64,000 nucleotides of DNA from positions 33,961,541 through 34,025,540 of the forward strand of contig BTRK01000004.1 of assembly GCA_036245805.1 (NCBI GenBank), written 5' to 3'. Below, one piece after another: positions 14,072 to 27,826 of this stretch. Numbering within the stretch: position 1 is the first letter of the stretch; each line of letters begins with the position of its first letter. The position numbers were made by a program, and so were the translations under genes. This DNA comes from Pristionchus mayeri. Lineage: Eukaryota > Nematoda > Chromadorea > Rhabditida > Neodiplogasteridae. The notes beneath the pieces were generated by a model, which ran no database searches, had not been told where the DNA came from, and was given only the letters and a program-made list of their open reading frames with translations.

Positions 14072-16027
14072 CCCATATTGTGCTATGGCTTGAGCTCTGC
14101 TATTTCCTCGGGTATAGTCGCAAAAGTTTCGACTTCTGTGACTGTAGCCGAGTCGTTACCGCTTGGCTCGCCTGTTCAATGGAGGTGCTGTTGAGGATAT
14201 CCAAACGCATTCACACCACTATCTTCTCTATCCATACAATTCTCCCCTGATCCTCTAGCTCCTTCTTAGTTGTGTCTTTAGTTCTTTCTCAATCTCTTCC
14301 TCAACTGTTCCCCATATTGTGCTATGGCTTGAGCTCTGCTATTTCGTCGGGTATAGTCGCAAAAGATTCGACTTCTGTGACTGTAGCCGAGTCGTTACCG
14401 CTTGGCTCGCCTATTCAATGGAGGTGCTGTTGAGGATATCCAAACGCATTCACACCACTATCTTCTCTATCCGTTCAATTCTCCCCTGATCCTCTAGCTC
14501 CTCCTTAGTCGTGTCTTTAGTTCTTTCTCAATCTCTTCCTCAATAATTCCCCATATTGTGCTATGGCTTTTCTCAATCTCTTCCTCAACTGTTCCCCATA
14601 TTGTGCTATGGCTTGAGCTCTGCTATTTCGTCGGGTATAGTCGCAAAAGATTCGACTTCTGTGACTGTAGCCGAGTCGTTACCGCTTGGCTCGCCTATTC
14701 AATGGAGGTGCTGTTGAGGATATCCAAACGCATTCACACCACTATCTTCTCTATCCGTTCAATTCTCCCCTGATCCTCTAGCTCCTCCTTAGTCGTGTCT
14801 TTAGTTCTTTCTCAATCTCTTCCTCAACTATTCCCCATATTGTGCTATGGCTTGAGCTCTGCTATTTCCTCGGGTATAGTCGCAAAAGATTCGACTTCTG
14901 TGACTGTAGCCGAGTCGTTACCGCTTGGCTCGCCTATTCAATGGAGGTGCTGTTGAGGATATCCAAACGCATTCACACCACTATCTTCTCTATTCGTTCA
15001 ATTCTCCCCTGATCCTCTAGCTCCTCCTTAGTCGTGTCTTTAGTTCTTTCTCAATCTCTTTCTCAATAGTTCCCCATATTGTGCTATGGCTTGAGCTCTG
15101 CTATTTCCTCGGGTATAGTCGCAAAAGTTTCGACTTCTGTAACTGTAGGCGAGTCGTTACCGCTTGGCTCGCCTGTTCAATGGAGGTGCTGTTGAGGATA
15201 TCCAAACGCATTCACACCACTATCTTCTCTATCCATTCAATTCTCCCCTGATCCTCTAGCTCCTCCTTAGTTGTGTCTTTAGTCTTTCTCAATCTCTCCC
15301 TGAATAGTTCCCCATATTGTGCTATGGCTTGAGCTCTGCTATTTCCTCGGGTATAGTCGCAAAAGTTTCGACTTCTGTGACTGTAGGCGAGTCGTTACCG
15401 CTTGGCTCGCCTGTTCAATGGAGGTGCTGTTGAGGATATCCAAACGCATTCACACCACTATCTTCTCTATCCGTTCAATTCTCCCCTGATCCTCTAGCTC
15501 CTCCTTAGTCGTGTCTTTAGTTCTTTCTCAATCTCTTCCTCAATAGTTCCCCATATTGTGCTATGGCTTGAGCTCTGCTATTTCCTCGGGTATAGTCGCA
15601 AAAGTTTCGACTTCTGTGACTGTAGGCTAGTCGTTACGGCTTGGCTCGCCTGTTCAATGGAGGTGCTGTTGAGGATATCCAAACGCATTCACACCACTAT
15701 CTTCTCTATCCGTTCAATTCTCCCCTGATCCTCTAGCTCCTCCTTAGTCGTGTCTTTAGTTCTTTCTCAATCTCTTCCTCAATAGTTCCCCATATTGTGC
15801 TATGGCTTGAGCTCTGCTATTTCCTCGGGTATAGTCGCAAAAGATTCGACTTCTGTGACTGTAGCCGAGTCGTTACCGCTTGGCTCGCCTACTCAATGGA
15901 GGTGCTGTTGAGGATATCCAAACGCATTCACACCACTATCTTCTCTATCCGTTCAATTCTCCCCTGATCCTCTAGCTCCTCCTTAGTCGTGTCTTTAGTT
16001 CTTTCTCAATCTCTTCCTCAATAGTTC
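14072..16027. repeat. 1,956-bp HOR unit, copy 1
   Basis: Monomer starts are 14,072, 14,311, 14,550 (mini), 14,595, 14,834, 15,073, 15,311, 15,550 and 15,789. The marker series in order is CCATACAATT, the mini-monomer, CAACTATTCC, TTTCTCAATAG, TGTAACTG, the one-base-short CTCCCTGAA monomer, GGCTAGTCG with ACGGC, then CCTACTC. The next base begins copy 2, so copies 1 and 2 are in direct tandem. Confidence 0.9.
14550..14594. repeat. 45-bp mini-monomer 1 (internal 194-bp deletion)
   Basis: This copy keeps monomer positions 1-20 and 215-239 and lacks 21-214. The junction reads GGCTTTTCTCAATC, with one T that could belong to either side. The preceding copy ends CAATAATTCC instead of CAATAGTTCC. 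Confidence 0.93.
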
Positions 16028-17983
16028 CCCATATTGTGCTATGGCTTGAGCTCTGCTATTTCCTCGGGTATAGTCGCAAAAGTTTCGACTTCTGTGACTG
16101 TAGCCGAGTCGTTACCGCTTGGCTCGCCTGTTCAATGGAGGTGCTGTTGAGGATATCCAAACGCATTCACACCACTATCTTCTCTATCCATACAATTCTC
16201 CCCTGATCCTCTAGCTCCTTCTTAGTTGTGTCTTTAGTTCTTTCTCAATCTCTTCCTCAACTGTTCCCCATATTGTGCTATGGCTTGAGCTCTGCTATTT
16301 CGTCGGGTATAGTCGCAAAAGATTCGACTTCTGTGACTGTAGCCGAGTCGTTACCGCTTGGCTCGCCTATTCAATGGAGGTGCTGTTGAGGATATCCAAA
16401 CGCATTCACACCACTATCTTCTCTATCCGTTCAATTCTCCCCTGATCCTCTAGCTCCTCCTTAGTCGTGTCTTTAGTTCTTTCTCAATCTCTTCCTCAAT
16501 AATTCCCCATATTGTGCTATGGCTTTTCTCAATCTCTTCCTCAACTGTTCCCCATATTGTGCTATGGCTTGAGCTCTGCTATTTCGTCGGGTATAGTCGC
16601 AAAAGATTCGACTTCTGTGACTGTAGCCGAGTCGTTACCGCTTGGCTCGCCTATTCAATGGAGGTGCTGTTGAGGATATCCAAACGCATTCACACCACTA
16701 TCTTCTCTATCCGTTCAATTCTCCCCTGATCCTCTAGCTCCTCCTTAGTCGTGTCTTTAGTTCTTTCTCAATCTCTTCCTCAACTATTCCCCATATTGTG
16801 CTATGGCTTGAGCTCTGCTATTTCCTCGGGTATAGTCGCAAAAGATTCGACTTCTGTGACTGTAGCCGAGTCGTTACCGCTTGGCTCGCCTATTCAATGG
16901 AGGTGCTGTTGAGGATATCCAAACGCATTCACACCACTATCTTCTCTATTCGTTCAATTCTCCCCTGATCCTCTAGCTCCTCCTTAGTCGTGTCTTTAGT
17001 TCTTTCTCAATCTCTTTCTCAATAGTTCCCCATATTGTGCTATGGCTTGAGCTCTGCTATTTCCTCGGGTATAGTCGCAAAAGTTTCGACTTCTGTAACT
17101 GTAGGCGAGTCGTTACCGCTTGGCTCGCCTGTTCAATGGAGGTGCTGTTGAGGATATCCAAACGCATTCACACCACTATCTTCTCTATCCATTCAATTCT
17201 CCCCTGATCCTCTAGCTCCTCCTTAGTTGTGTCTTTAGTCTTTCTCAATCTCTCCCTGAATAGTTCCCCATATTGTGCTATGGCTTGAGCTCTGCTATTT
17301 CCTCGGGTATAGTCGCAAAAGTTTCGACTTCTGTGACTGTAGGCGAGTCGTTACCGCTTGGCTCGCCTGTTCAATGGAGGTGCTGTTGAGGATATCCAAA
17401 CGCATTCACACCACTATCTTCTCTATCCGTTCAATTCTCCCCTGATCCTCTAGCTCCTCCTTAGTCGTGTCTTTAGTTCTTTCTCAATCTCTTCCTCAAT
17501 AGTTCCCCATATTGTGCTATGGCTTGAGCTCTGCTATTTCCTCGGGTATAGTCGCAAAAGTTTCGACTTCTGTGACTGTAGGCTAGTCGTTACGGCTTGG
17601 CTCGCCTGTTCAATGGAGGTGCTGTTGAGGATATCCAAACGCATTCACACCACTATCTTCTCTATCCGTTCAATTCTCCCCTGATCCTCTAGCTCCTCCT
17701 TAGTCGTGTCTTTAGTTCTTTCTCAATCTCTTCCTCAATAGTTCCCCATATTGTGCTATGGCTTGAGCTCTGCTATTTCCTCGGGTATAGTCGCAAAAGA
17801 TTCGACTTCTGTGACTGTAGCCGAGTCGTTACCGCTTGGCTCGCCTACTCAATGGAGGTGCTGTTGAGGATATCCAAACGCATTCACACCACTATCTTCT
17901 CTATCCGTTCAATTCTCCCCTGATCCTCTAGCTCCTCCTTAGTCGTGTCTTTAGTTCTTTCTCAATCTCTTCCTCAATAGTTC
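16028..17983. repeat. 1,956-bp HOR unit, copy 2
   Basis: This unit repeats the marker series of copy 1 at an offset of exactly 1,956 bp, including the mini-monomer at 16,506 and the one-base-short monomer near 17,238. It is followed by a GAGCTTTGC monomer at 17,984. That monomer also follows copies 3 and 4 but not copy 1. Confidence 0.9.
16506..16550. repeat. 45-bp mini-monomer 2
   Basis: It has the same junction and the same preceding CAATAATTCC as mini-monomer 1, exactly 1,956 bp downstream. Confidence 0.93.
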
Positions 17984-18461
17984 CCCATATTGTGCTATGG
18001 CTTGAGCTTTGCTATTTCCTCGGGTATAGCCGCAAAAGTTTCGACTTCTGTGACTGTAGCCGAGTCGTTACCGCTTGGCTCGCTTGTTCAATGGAGGTGC
18101 TGTTGAGGATATCCAAACGCATTCACACCACTATCTTCTCTATCCGTTCAATTCTCCCCTGATCCTCTAGCTCCTCCTTAGTCGTGTCTTTAGTTCTTTC
18201 TCAATCTCTTCCTCAATAGTTCCCCATATTGTGCTATGGCTTGAGCTCTGCTATTTCCTCGGGTATAGTCGCAAAAGATTCGACTTCTGTGACTGTAGCC
18301 GAGTCGTTACCGCTTGGCTCGCCTACTCAATGGAGGTGCTGTTGAGGATATCCAAACGCATTCACACCACTATCTTCTCTATCCGTTCAATTCTCCCCTG
18401 ATCCTCTAGCTCCTCCTTAGTCGTGTCTTTAGTTCTTTCTCAATCTCTTCCTCAATAGTTC

Positions 18462-19656
18462 CCCATATTGTGCTATGGCTTGAGCTTTGCTATTTCCTCG
18501 GGTATAGCCGCAAAAGTTTCGACTTCTGTGACTGTAGCCGAGTCGTTACCGCTTGGCTCGCTTGTTCAATGGAGGTGCTGTTGAGGATATCCAAACGCAT
18601 TCACACCACTATCTTCTCTATCCGTTCAATTCTCCCCTGATCCTCTAGCTCCTCCTTAGTCGTGTCTTTAGTTCTTTCTCAATCTCTTCCTCAATAGTTC
18701 CCCATATTGTGCTATGACTTGAGCTCTGCTATTTCCTCGGGTATAGTCGCAAAAGTTTCGACTTCTGTGACTGTAGGCGAGTCGTTACCGCTTGGCTCGC
18801 CTGTTCAATGGAGGTGCTGTTGAGGATATCCAAACGCATTCACACCACTATCTTCTCTATCCGTTCAATTCTCCCCTGATCCTCTAGCTCCTCCTTAGTC
18901 GTGTCTTTAGTTCTTTCTCAATCTCTTCCTCAATAGTTCCCCATATTGTGCTATGGCTTGAGCTCTGCTATTTCCTCGGGTATAGTCGCAAAAGATTCGA
19001 CTTCTGTGACTGTAGCCGAGTCGTTACCGCTTGGCTCGCCTACTCAATGGAGGTGCTGTTGAGGATATCCAAACGCATTCACACCACTATCTTCTCTATT
19101 CGTTCAATTCTCCCCTGATCCTCTAGCTCCTCCTTAGTCGTGTCTTTAGTTCTTTCTCAATCTCTTCCTCAGTAGTTCCCCATATTGTGCTATGGCTTGA
19201 GCTCTGCTATTTCCTGGGGTATAGTCGCAAAAGTTTCGACTTCTGTAACTGTAGGCGAGTCGTTACCGCTTGGTTCGCCTGTTCAATGGAGGTGCTGTTG
19301 AGGATATCCAAACGCATTCACACCACTATCTTCTCTATCCATTCAATTCTCCCCTGATCCTCTAGCTCCTTCTTAGTTGTGTCTTTAGTTCTTTCTCAAT
19401 CTCTTCCTCAACTGTTCCCCATATTGTGCTATGGCTTGAGCTCTGCTATTTCGTCGGGTATAGTCGCAAAAGATTCGACTTCTGTGACTGTAGCCGAGTC
19501 GTTACCGCTTGGCTCGCCTATTCAATGGAGGTGCTGTTGAGGATATCCAAACGCATTCACACCACTATCTTCTCTATCCGTTCAATTCTCCCCTGATCCT
19601 CTAGCTCCTCCTTAGTCGTGTCTTTAGTTCTTTCTCAATCTCTTCCTCAATAGTTC
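18462..19656. repeat. Five-monomer segment duplicated 5,063 bp downstream (at 23,525-24,719)
   Basis: Markers in common, in order, are GAGCTTTGC, a GT-type monomer, CCTACTC with CTATTCG, CAGTAGTTCC, then TTTCCTGGGG with TGTAACTG and GGTTCGCC. The copy here has GCTATGACTT near 18,715 where the partner has GCTATGGCTT. After 19,657 this locus has one extra TTTCGTCGGG monomer, and the match resumes at a shorter offset of 4,824 bp. Confidence 0.85.
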
Positions 19657-20612
19657 CCCATATTGTGCTATGGCTTGAGCTCTGCTATTTCGTCGGGTAT
19701 AGTCGCAAAAGATTCGACTTCTGTGACTGTAGCCGAGTCGTTACCGCTTGGCTCGCCTATTCAATGGAGGTGCTGTTGAGGATATCCAAACGCATTCACA
19801 CCACTATCTTCTCTATCCGTTCAATTCTCCCCTGATCCTCTAGCTCCTCCTTAGTCGTGTCTTTAGTTCTTTCTCAATCTCTTCCTCAATAGTTCCCCAT
19901 ATTGTGCTATGGCTTGAGCTCTGCTATTTCCTCGGGTATAGTCGCAAAAGTTTCGACTTCTGTAACTGTAGGCGAGTCGTTACCGCTTGGCTCGCCTGTT
20001 CAATGGAGGTGCTGTTGAGGATATCCAAACGCATTCACACCATTATCTTCTCTATCCATTCAATTCTCCCCTGATCCTCTAGCTCCTTCTTAGTTGTGTC
20101 TTTAGTTCTTTCTCAATCTCTTCCTCAACTGTTCCCCATATTGTGCTATGGCTTGAGCTCTGCTATTTCGTCGGGTATAGTCGCAAAAGTTTCGACTTCT
20201 GTGACTGTAGGCGAGTCGTTACCGCTTGGCTCGCCTGTTCAATGGAGGTGCTGTTAAGGATATCCAAACGCATTCACACCACTATCTTCTCTATCCATTC
20301 AATTCTCCCCTGATCCTCTAGCTCCTTCTTAGTTGTGTCTTTAGTTCTTTCTCAATCTCTTCCTCAACTGTTCCCCATATTGTGCTATGGCTTGAGCTCT
20401 GCTATTTCGTCGGGTATAGTCGCAAAAGATTCGACTTCTGTGACTGTAGCCGAGTCGTTACCGCTTGGCTCGCCTATTCAATGGAGGTGCTGTTGAGGAT
20501 ATCCAAACGCATTCACACCACTATCTTCTCTATTCGTTCAATTCTCCCCTGATCCTCTAGCTCCTCCTTAGTCGTGTCTTTAGTTCTTTCTCAATCTCTT
20601 TCTCAATAGTTC

Positions 20613-22568
20613 CCCATATTGTGCTATGGCTTGAGCTCTGCTATTTCCTCGGGTATAGTCGCAAAAGTTTCGACTTCTGTGACTGTAGCCGAGTCGTTAC
20701 CGCTTGGCTCGCCTGTTCAATGGAGGTGCTGTTGAGGATATCCAAACGCATTCACACCACTATCTTCTCTATCCATACAATTCTCCCCTGATCCTCTAGC
20801 TCCTTCTTAGTTGTGTCTTTAGTTCTTTCTCAATCTCTTCCTCAACTGTTCCCCATATTGTGCTATGGCTTGAGCTCTGCTATTTCGTCGGGTATAGTCG
20901 CAAAAGATTCGACTTCTGTGACTGTAGCCGAGTCGTTACCGCTTGGCTCGCCTATTCAATGGAGGTGCTGTTGAGGATATCCAAACGCATTCACACCACT
21001 ATCTTCTCTATCCGTTCAATTCTCCCCTGATCCTCTAGCTCCTCCTTAGTCGTGTCTTTAGTTCTTTCTCAATCTCTTCCTCAATAATTCCCCATATTGT
21101 GCTATGGCTTTTCTCAATCTCTTCCTCAACTGTTCCCCATATTGTGCTATGGCTTGAGCTCTGCTATTTCGTCGGGTATAGTCGCAAAAGATTCGACTTC
21201 TGTGACTGTAGCCGAGTCGTTACCGCTTGGCTCGCCTATTCAATGGAGGTGCTGTTGAGGATATCCAAACGCATTCACACCACTATCTTCTCTATCCGTT
21301 CAATTCTCCCCTGATCCTCTAGCTCCTCCTTAGTCGTGTCTTTAGTTCTTTCTCAATCTCTTCCTCAACTATTCCCCATATTGTGCTATGGCTTGAGCTC
21401 TGCTATTTCCTCGGGTATAGTCGCAAAAGATTCGACTTCTGTGACTGTAGCCGAGTCGTTACCGCTTGGCTCGCCTATTCAATGGAGGTGCTGTTGAGGA
21501 TATCCAAACGCATTCACACCACTATCTTCTCTATTCGTTCAATTCTCCCCTGATCCTCTAGCTCCTCCTTAGTCGTGTCTTTAGTTCTTTCTCAATCTCT
21601 TTCTCAATAGTTCCCCATATTGTGCTATGGCTTGAGCTCTGCTATTTCCTCGGGTATAGTCGCAAAAGTTTCGACTTCTGTAACTGTAGGCGAGTCGTTA
21701 CCGCTTGGCTCGCCTGTTCAATGGAGGTGCTGTTGAGGATATCCAAACGCATTCACACCACTATCTTCTCTATCCATTCAATTCTCCCCTGATCCTCTAG
21801 CTCCTCCTTAGTTGTGTCTTTAGTCTTTCTCAATCTCTCCCTGAATAGTTCCCCATATTGTGCTATGGCTTGAGCTCTGCTATTTCCTCGGGTATAGTCG
21901 CAAAAGTTTCGACTTCTGTGACTGTAGGCGAGTCGTTACCGCTTGGCTCGCCTGTTCAATGGAGGTGCTGTTGAGGATATCCAAACGCATTCACACCACT
22001 ATCTTCTCTATCCGTTCAATTCTCCCCTGATCCTCTAGCTCCTCCTTAGTCGTGTCTTTAGTTCTTTCTCAATCTCTTCCTCAATAGTTCCCCATATTGT
22101 GCTATGGCTTGAGCTCTGCTATTTCCTCGGGTATAGTCGCAAAAGTTTCGACTTCTGTGACTGTAGGCTAGTCGTTACGGCTTGGCTCGCCTGTTCAATG
22201 GAGGTGCTGTTGAGGATATCCAAACGCATTCACACCACTATCTTCTCTATCCGTTCAATTCTCCCCTGATCCTCTAGCTCCTCCTTAGTCGTGTCTTTAG
22301 TTCTTTCTCAATCTCTTCCTCAATAGTTCCCCATATTGTGCTATGGCTTGAGCTCTGCTATTTCCTCGGGTATAGTCGCAAAAGATTCGACTTCTGTGAC
22401 TGTAGCCGAGTCGTTACCGCTTGGCTCGCCTACTCAATGGAGGTGCTGTTGAGGATATCCAAACGCATTCACACCACTATCTTCTCTATCCGTTCAATTC
22501 TCCCCTGATCCTCTAGCTCCTCCTTAGTCGTGTCTTTAGTTCTTTCTCAATCTCTTCCTCAATAGTTC
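20613..22568. repeat. 1,956-bp HOR unit, copy 3 (dispersed within block C)
   Basis: The unit matches copy 1 at an offset of 6,541 bp and copy 2 at 4,585 bp. It has the mini-monomer at 21,091, CAACTATTCC near 21,365, the one-base-short monomer near 21,823, GGCTAGTCG near 22,166 and the GAGCTTTGC monomer immediately after it at 22,569. Confidence 0.9.
21091..21135. repeat. 45-bp mini-monomer 3
   Basis: It has the same junction and preceding CAATAATTCC, 4,585 bp after mini-monomer 2, inside the third 1,956-bp unit. Confidence 0.93.
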
Positions 22569-23763
22569 CCCATATTGTGCTATGGCTTGAGCTTTGCTAT
22601 TTCCTCGGGTATAGCCGCAAAAGTTTCGACTTCTGTGACTGTAGCCGAGTCGTTACCGCTTGGCTCGCTTGTTCAATGGAGGTGCTGTTGAGGATATCCA
22701 AACGCATTCACACCACTATCTTCTCTATCCGTTCAATTCTCCCCTGATCCTCTAGCTCCTCCTTAGTCGTGTCTTTAGTTCTTTCTCAATCTCTTCCTCA
22801 ATAGTTCCCCATATTGTGCTATGGCTTGAGCTCTGCTATTTCCTCGGGTATAGTCGCAAAAGTTTCGACTTCTGTGACTGTAGGCGAGTCGTTACCGCTT
22901 GGCTCGCCTGTTCAATGGAGGTGCTGTTGAGGATATCCAAACGCATTCACACCACTATCTTCTCTATCCGTTCAATTCTCCCCTGATCCTCTAGCTCCTC
23001 CTTAGTCGTGTCTTTAGTTCTTTCTCAATCTCTTCCTCAATAGTTCCCCATATTGTGCTATGGCTTGAGCTCTGCTATTTCCTCGGGTATAGTCGCAAAA
23101 GATTCGACTTCTGTGACTGTAGCCGAGTCGTTACCGCTTGGCTCGCCTACTCAATGGAGGTGCTGTTGAGGATATCCAAACGCATTCACACCACTATCTT
23201 CTCTATCCGTTCAATTCTCCCCTGATCCTCTAGCTCCTCCTTAGTCGTGTCTTTAGTTCTTTCTCAATCTCTTCCTCAATAGTTCCCCATATTGTGCTAT
23301 GGCTTGAGCTTTGCTATTTCCTCGGGTATAGCCGCAAAAGTTTCGACTTCTGTGACTGTAGCCGAGTCGTTACCGCTTGGCTCGCTTGTTCAATGGAGGT
23401 GCTGTTGAGGATATCCAAACTCATTCACACCACTATCTTCTCTATCCGTTCAATTCTCCCCTGATCCTCTAGCTCCTCCTTAGTCGTGTCTTTAGTTCTT
23501 TCTCAATCTCTTCCTCAATAGTTCCCCATATTGTGCTATGGCTTGAGCTTTGCTATTTCCTCGGGTATAGCCGCAAAAGTTTCGACTTCTGTGACTGTAG
23601 CCGAGTCGTTACCGCTTGGCTCGCTTGTTCAATGGAGGTGCTGTTGAGGATATCCAAACGCATTCACACCACTATCTTCTCTATCCGTTCAATTCTCCCC
23701 TGATCCTCTAGCTCCTCCTTAGTCGTGTCTTTAGTTCTTTCTCAATCTCTTCCTCAATAGTTC

Positions 23764-26700
23764 CCCATATTGTGCTATGGCTTGAGCTCTGCTATTTCCT
23801 CGGGTATAGTCGCAAAAGTTTCGACTTCTGTGACTGTAGGCGAGTCGTTACCGCTTGGCTCGCCTGTTCAATGGAGGTGCTGTTGAGGATATCCAAACGC
23901 ATTCACACCACTATCTTCTCTATCCGTTCAATTCTCCCCTGATCCTCTAGCTCCTCCTTAGTCGTGTCTTTAGTTCTTTCTCAATCTCTTCCTCAATAGT
24001 TCCCCATATTGTGCTATGGCTTGAGCTCTGCTATTTCCTCGGGTATAGTCGCAAAAGATTCGACTTCTGTGACTGTAGCCGAGTCGTTACCGCTTGGCTC
24101 GCCTACTCAATGGAGGTGCTGTTGAGGATATCCAAACGCATTCACACCACTATCTTCTCTATTCGTTCAATTCTCCCCTGATCCTCTAGCTCCTCCTTAG
24201 TCGTGTCTTTAGTTCTTTCTCAATCTCTTCCTCAGTAGTTCCCCATATTGTGCTATGGCTTGAGCTCTGCTATTTCCTGGGGTATAGTCGCAAAAGTTTC
24301 GACTTCTGTAACTGTAGGCGAGTCGTTACCGCTTGGTTCGCCTGTTCAATGGAGGTGCTGTTGAGGATATCCAAACGCATTCACACCACTATCTTCTCTA
24401 TCCATTCAATTCTCCCCTGATCCTCTAGCTCCTTCTTAGTTGTGTCTTTAGTTCTTTCTCAATCTCTTCCTCAACTGTTCCCCATATTGTGCTATGGCTT
24501 GAGCTCTGCTATTTCGTCGGGTATAGTCGCAAAAGATTCGACTTCTGTGACTGTAGCCGAGTCGTTACCGCTTGGCTCGCCTATTCAATGGAGGTGCTGT
24601 TGAGGATATCCAAACGCATTCACACCACTATCTTCTCTATCCGTTCAATTCTCCCCTGATCCTCTAGCTCCTCCTTAGTCGTGTCTTTAGTTCTTTCTCA
24701 ATCTCTTCCTCAATAGTTCCCCATATTGTGCTATGGCTTGAGCTCTGCTATTTCCTCGGGTATAGTCGCAAAAGTTTCGACTTCTGTAACTGTAGGCGAG
24801 TCGTTACCGCTTGGCTCGCCTGTTCAATGGAGGTGCTGTTGAGGATATCCAAACGCATTCACACCATTATCTTCTCTATCCATTCAATTCTCCCCTGATC
24901 CTCTAGCTCCTTCTTAGTTGTGTCTTTAGTTCTTTCTCAATCTCTTCCTCAACTGTTCCCCATATTGTGCTATGGCTTGAGCTCTGCTATTTCGTCGGGT
25001 ATAGTCGCAAAAGTTTCGACTTCTGTGACTGTAGGCGAGTCGTTACCGCTTGGCTCGCCTGTTCAATGGAGGTGCTGTTAAGGATATCCAAACGCATTCA
25101 CACCACTATCTTCTCTATCCATTCAATTCTCCCCTGATCCTCTAGCTCCTTCTTAGTTGTGTCTTTAGTTCTTTCTCAATCTCTTCCTCAATAGTTCCCC
25201 ATATTGTGCTATGGCTTGAGCTCTGCTATTTCCTCGGGTATAGTCGCAAAAGTTTCGACTTCTGTGGCTGTAGCCGAGTCGTTACCGCTTGGCTCGCCTG
25301 TTCAATGGAGGTGCTGTTGAGGATATCCAAACGCATTCACACCACTATCTTCTCTATCCGTTCAATTCTCCCCTGATCCTCTAGCTCCTCCTTAGTCGTG
25401 TCTTTAGTTCTTTCTCAATCTCTTCCTCAATAGTTCCCCATATTGTGCTATGGCTTGAGCTCTGCTATTTCCTCGGGTATAGTCGCAAAAGTTTCGACTT
25501 CTGTGACTGTAGGCGAGTCGTTACCGCTTGGCTCGCCTGTTCAATGGAGGTGCTGTTGAGGATATCCAAACGCATTCACACCACTATCTTCTCTATCCGT
25601 TCAATTCTCCCCTGATCCTCTAGCTCCTCCTTAGTCGTGTCTTTAGTTCTTTCTCAATCTCTTCCTCAACTGTTCCCCATATTGTGCTATGGCTTGAGCT
25701 CTGCTATTTCGTCGGGTATAGTCGCAAAAGATTCGACTTCTGTGACTGTAGCCGAGTCGTTACCGCTTTGCTCGCCTGTTCAATGGAGGTGCTGTTAAGG
25801 ATATCCAAGCGCATTCACACCACTATCTTCTCTATCCATTCAATTCTCCCCTGATCCTCTAGCTCCTCCTTAGTCGTGTCTTTAGTTCTTTCTCAATCTC
25901 TTCCTCAATAGTTCCCCATATTGTGCTATGGCTTGAGCTCTGCTATTTCCTCGGGTATAGTCGCAAAAGTTTCGACTTCTGTGGCTGTAGCCGAGTCGTT
26001 ACCGCTTGGCTCGCCTGTTCAATGGAGGTGCTGTTGAGGATATCCAAACGCATTCACACCACTATCTTCTCTATCCGTTCAATTCTCCCCTGATCCTCTA
26101 GCTCCTCCTTAGTCGTGTCTTTAGTTCTTTCTCAATCTCTTCCTCAATAGTTCCCCATATTGTGCTATGGCTTGAGCTCTGCTATTTCCTCGGGTATAGT
26201 CGCAAAAGTTTCGACTTCTGTGACTGTAGGCGAGTCGTTACCGCTTGGCTCGCCTGTTCAATGGAGGTGCTGTTGAGGATATCCAAACGCATTCACACCA
26301 CTATCTTCTCTATCCGTTCAATTCTCCCCTGATCCTCTAGCTCCTCCTTAGTCGTGTCTTTAGTTCTTTCTCAATCTCTTCCTCAATAGTTCCCCATATT
26401 GTGCTATGGCTTGAGCTCTGCTATTTCCTCGGGTATAGTCGCAAAAGATTCGACTTCTGTGACTGTAGCCGAGTCGTTACCGCTTGGCTCGCCTACTCAA
26501 TGGAGGTGCTGTTGAGGATATCCAAACGCATTCACACCACTATCTTCTCTATTCGTTCAATTCTCCCCTGATCCTCTAGCTCCTCCTTAGTCGTGTCTTT
26601 AGTTCTTTCTCAATCTCTTCCTCAGTAGTTCCCCATATTGTGCTATGGCTTGAGCTCTGCTATTTCCTGGGGTATAGTCGCAAAAGTTTCGACTTCTGTA

Positions 26701-27587
26701 ACTGTAGGCGAGTCGTTACCGCTTGGTTCGCCTGTTCAATGGAGGTGCTGTTGAGGATATCCAAACGCATTCACACCACTATCTTCTCTATCCATTCAAT
26801 TCTCCCCTGATCCTCTAGCTCCTTCTTAGTTGTGTCTTTAGTTCTTTCTCAATCTCTTCCTCAACTGTTCCCCATATTGTGCTATGGCTTGAGCTCTGCT
26901 ATTTCGTCGGGTATAGTCGCAAAAGATTCGACTTCTGTGACTGTAGCCGAGTCGTTACCGCTTGGCTCGCCTATTCAATGGAGGTGCTGTTGAGGATATC
27001 CAAACGCATTCACACCACTATCTTCTCTATCCGTTCAATTCTCCCCTGATCCTCTAGCTCCTCCTTAGTCGTGTCTTTAGTTCTTTCTCAATCTCTTCCT
27101 CAATAGTTCCCCATATTGTGCTATGGCTTGAGCTCTGCTATTTCCTCGGGTATAGTCGCAAAAGTTTCGACTTCTGTAACTGTAGGCGAGTCGTTACCGC
27201 TTGGCTCGCCTGTTCAATGGAGGTGCTGTTGAGGATATCCAAACGCATTCACACCATTATCTTCTCTATCCATTCAATTCTCCCCTGATCCTCTAGCTCC
27301 TTCTTAGTTGTGTCTTTAGTTCTTTCTCAATCTCTTCCTCAACTGTTCCCCATATTGTGCTATGGCTTGAGCTCTGCTATTTCGTCGGGTATAGTCGCAA
27401 AAGTTTCGACTTCTGTGACTGTAGGCGAGTCGTTACCGCTTGGCTCGCCTGTTCAATGGAGGTGCTGTTAAGGATATCCAAACGCATTCACACCACTATC
27501 TTCTCTATCCATTCAATTCTCCCCTGATCCTCTAGCTCCTTCTTAGTTGTGTCTTTAGTTCTTTCTCAATCTCTTCCTCAACTGTTC
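23764..27587. repeat. 2,390-bp (10-monomer) period: 23,764-25,197 repeated at 26,154-27,587
   Basis: Six consecutive monomers match at an offset of exactly 10 x 239 bp. They include the rare CAGTAGTTCC start (24,242 and 26,632), TTTCCTGGGG, GGTTCGCC, CACCATTATC and CTGTTAAGG. The intervening four monomers include two carrying GTGGCTG, 717 bp apart (25,264 and 25,981). Confidence 0.86.
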
Positions 27588-27826
27588 CCCATATTGTGCT
27601 ATGGCTTGAGCTCTGCTATTTCGTCGGGTATAGTCGCAAAAGATTCGACTTCTGTGACTGTAGCCGAGTCGTTACCGCTTGGCTCGCCTGTTCAATGGAG
27701 GTGCTGTTAAGGATATCCAAGCGCATTCACACCACTATCTTCTCTATCCATTCAATTCTCCCCTGATCCTCTAGCTCCTCCTTAGTCGTGTCTTTAGTTC
27801 TTTCTCAATCTCTTCCTCAATAGTTC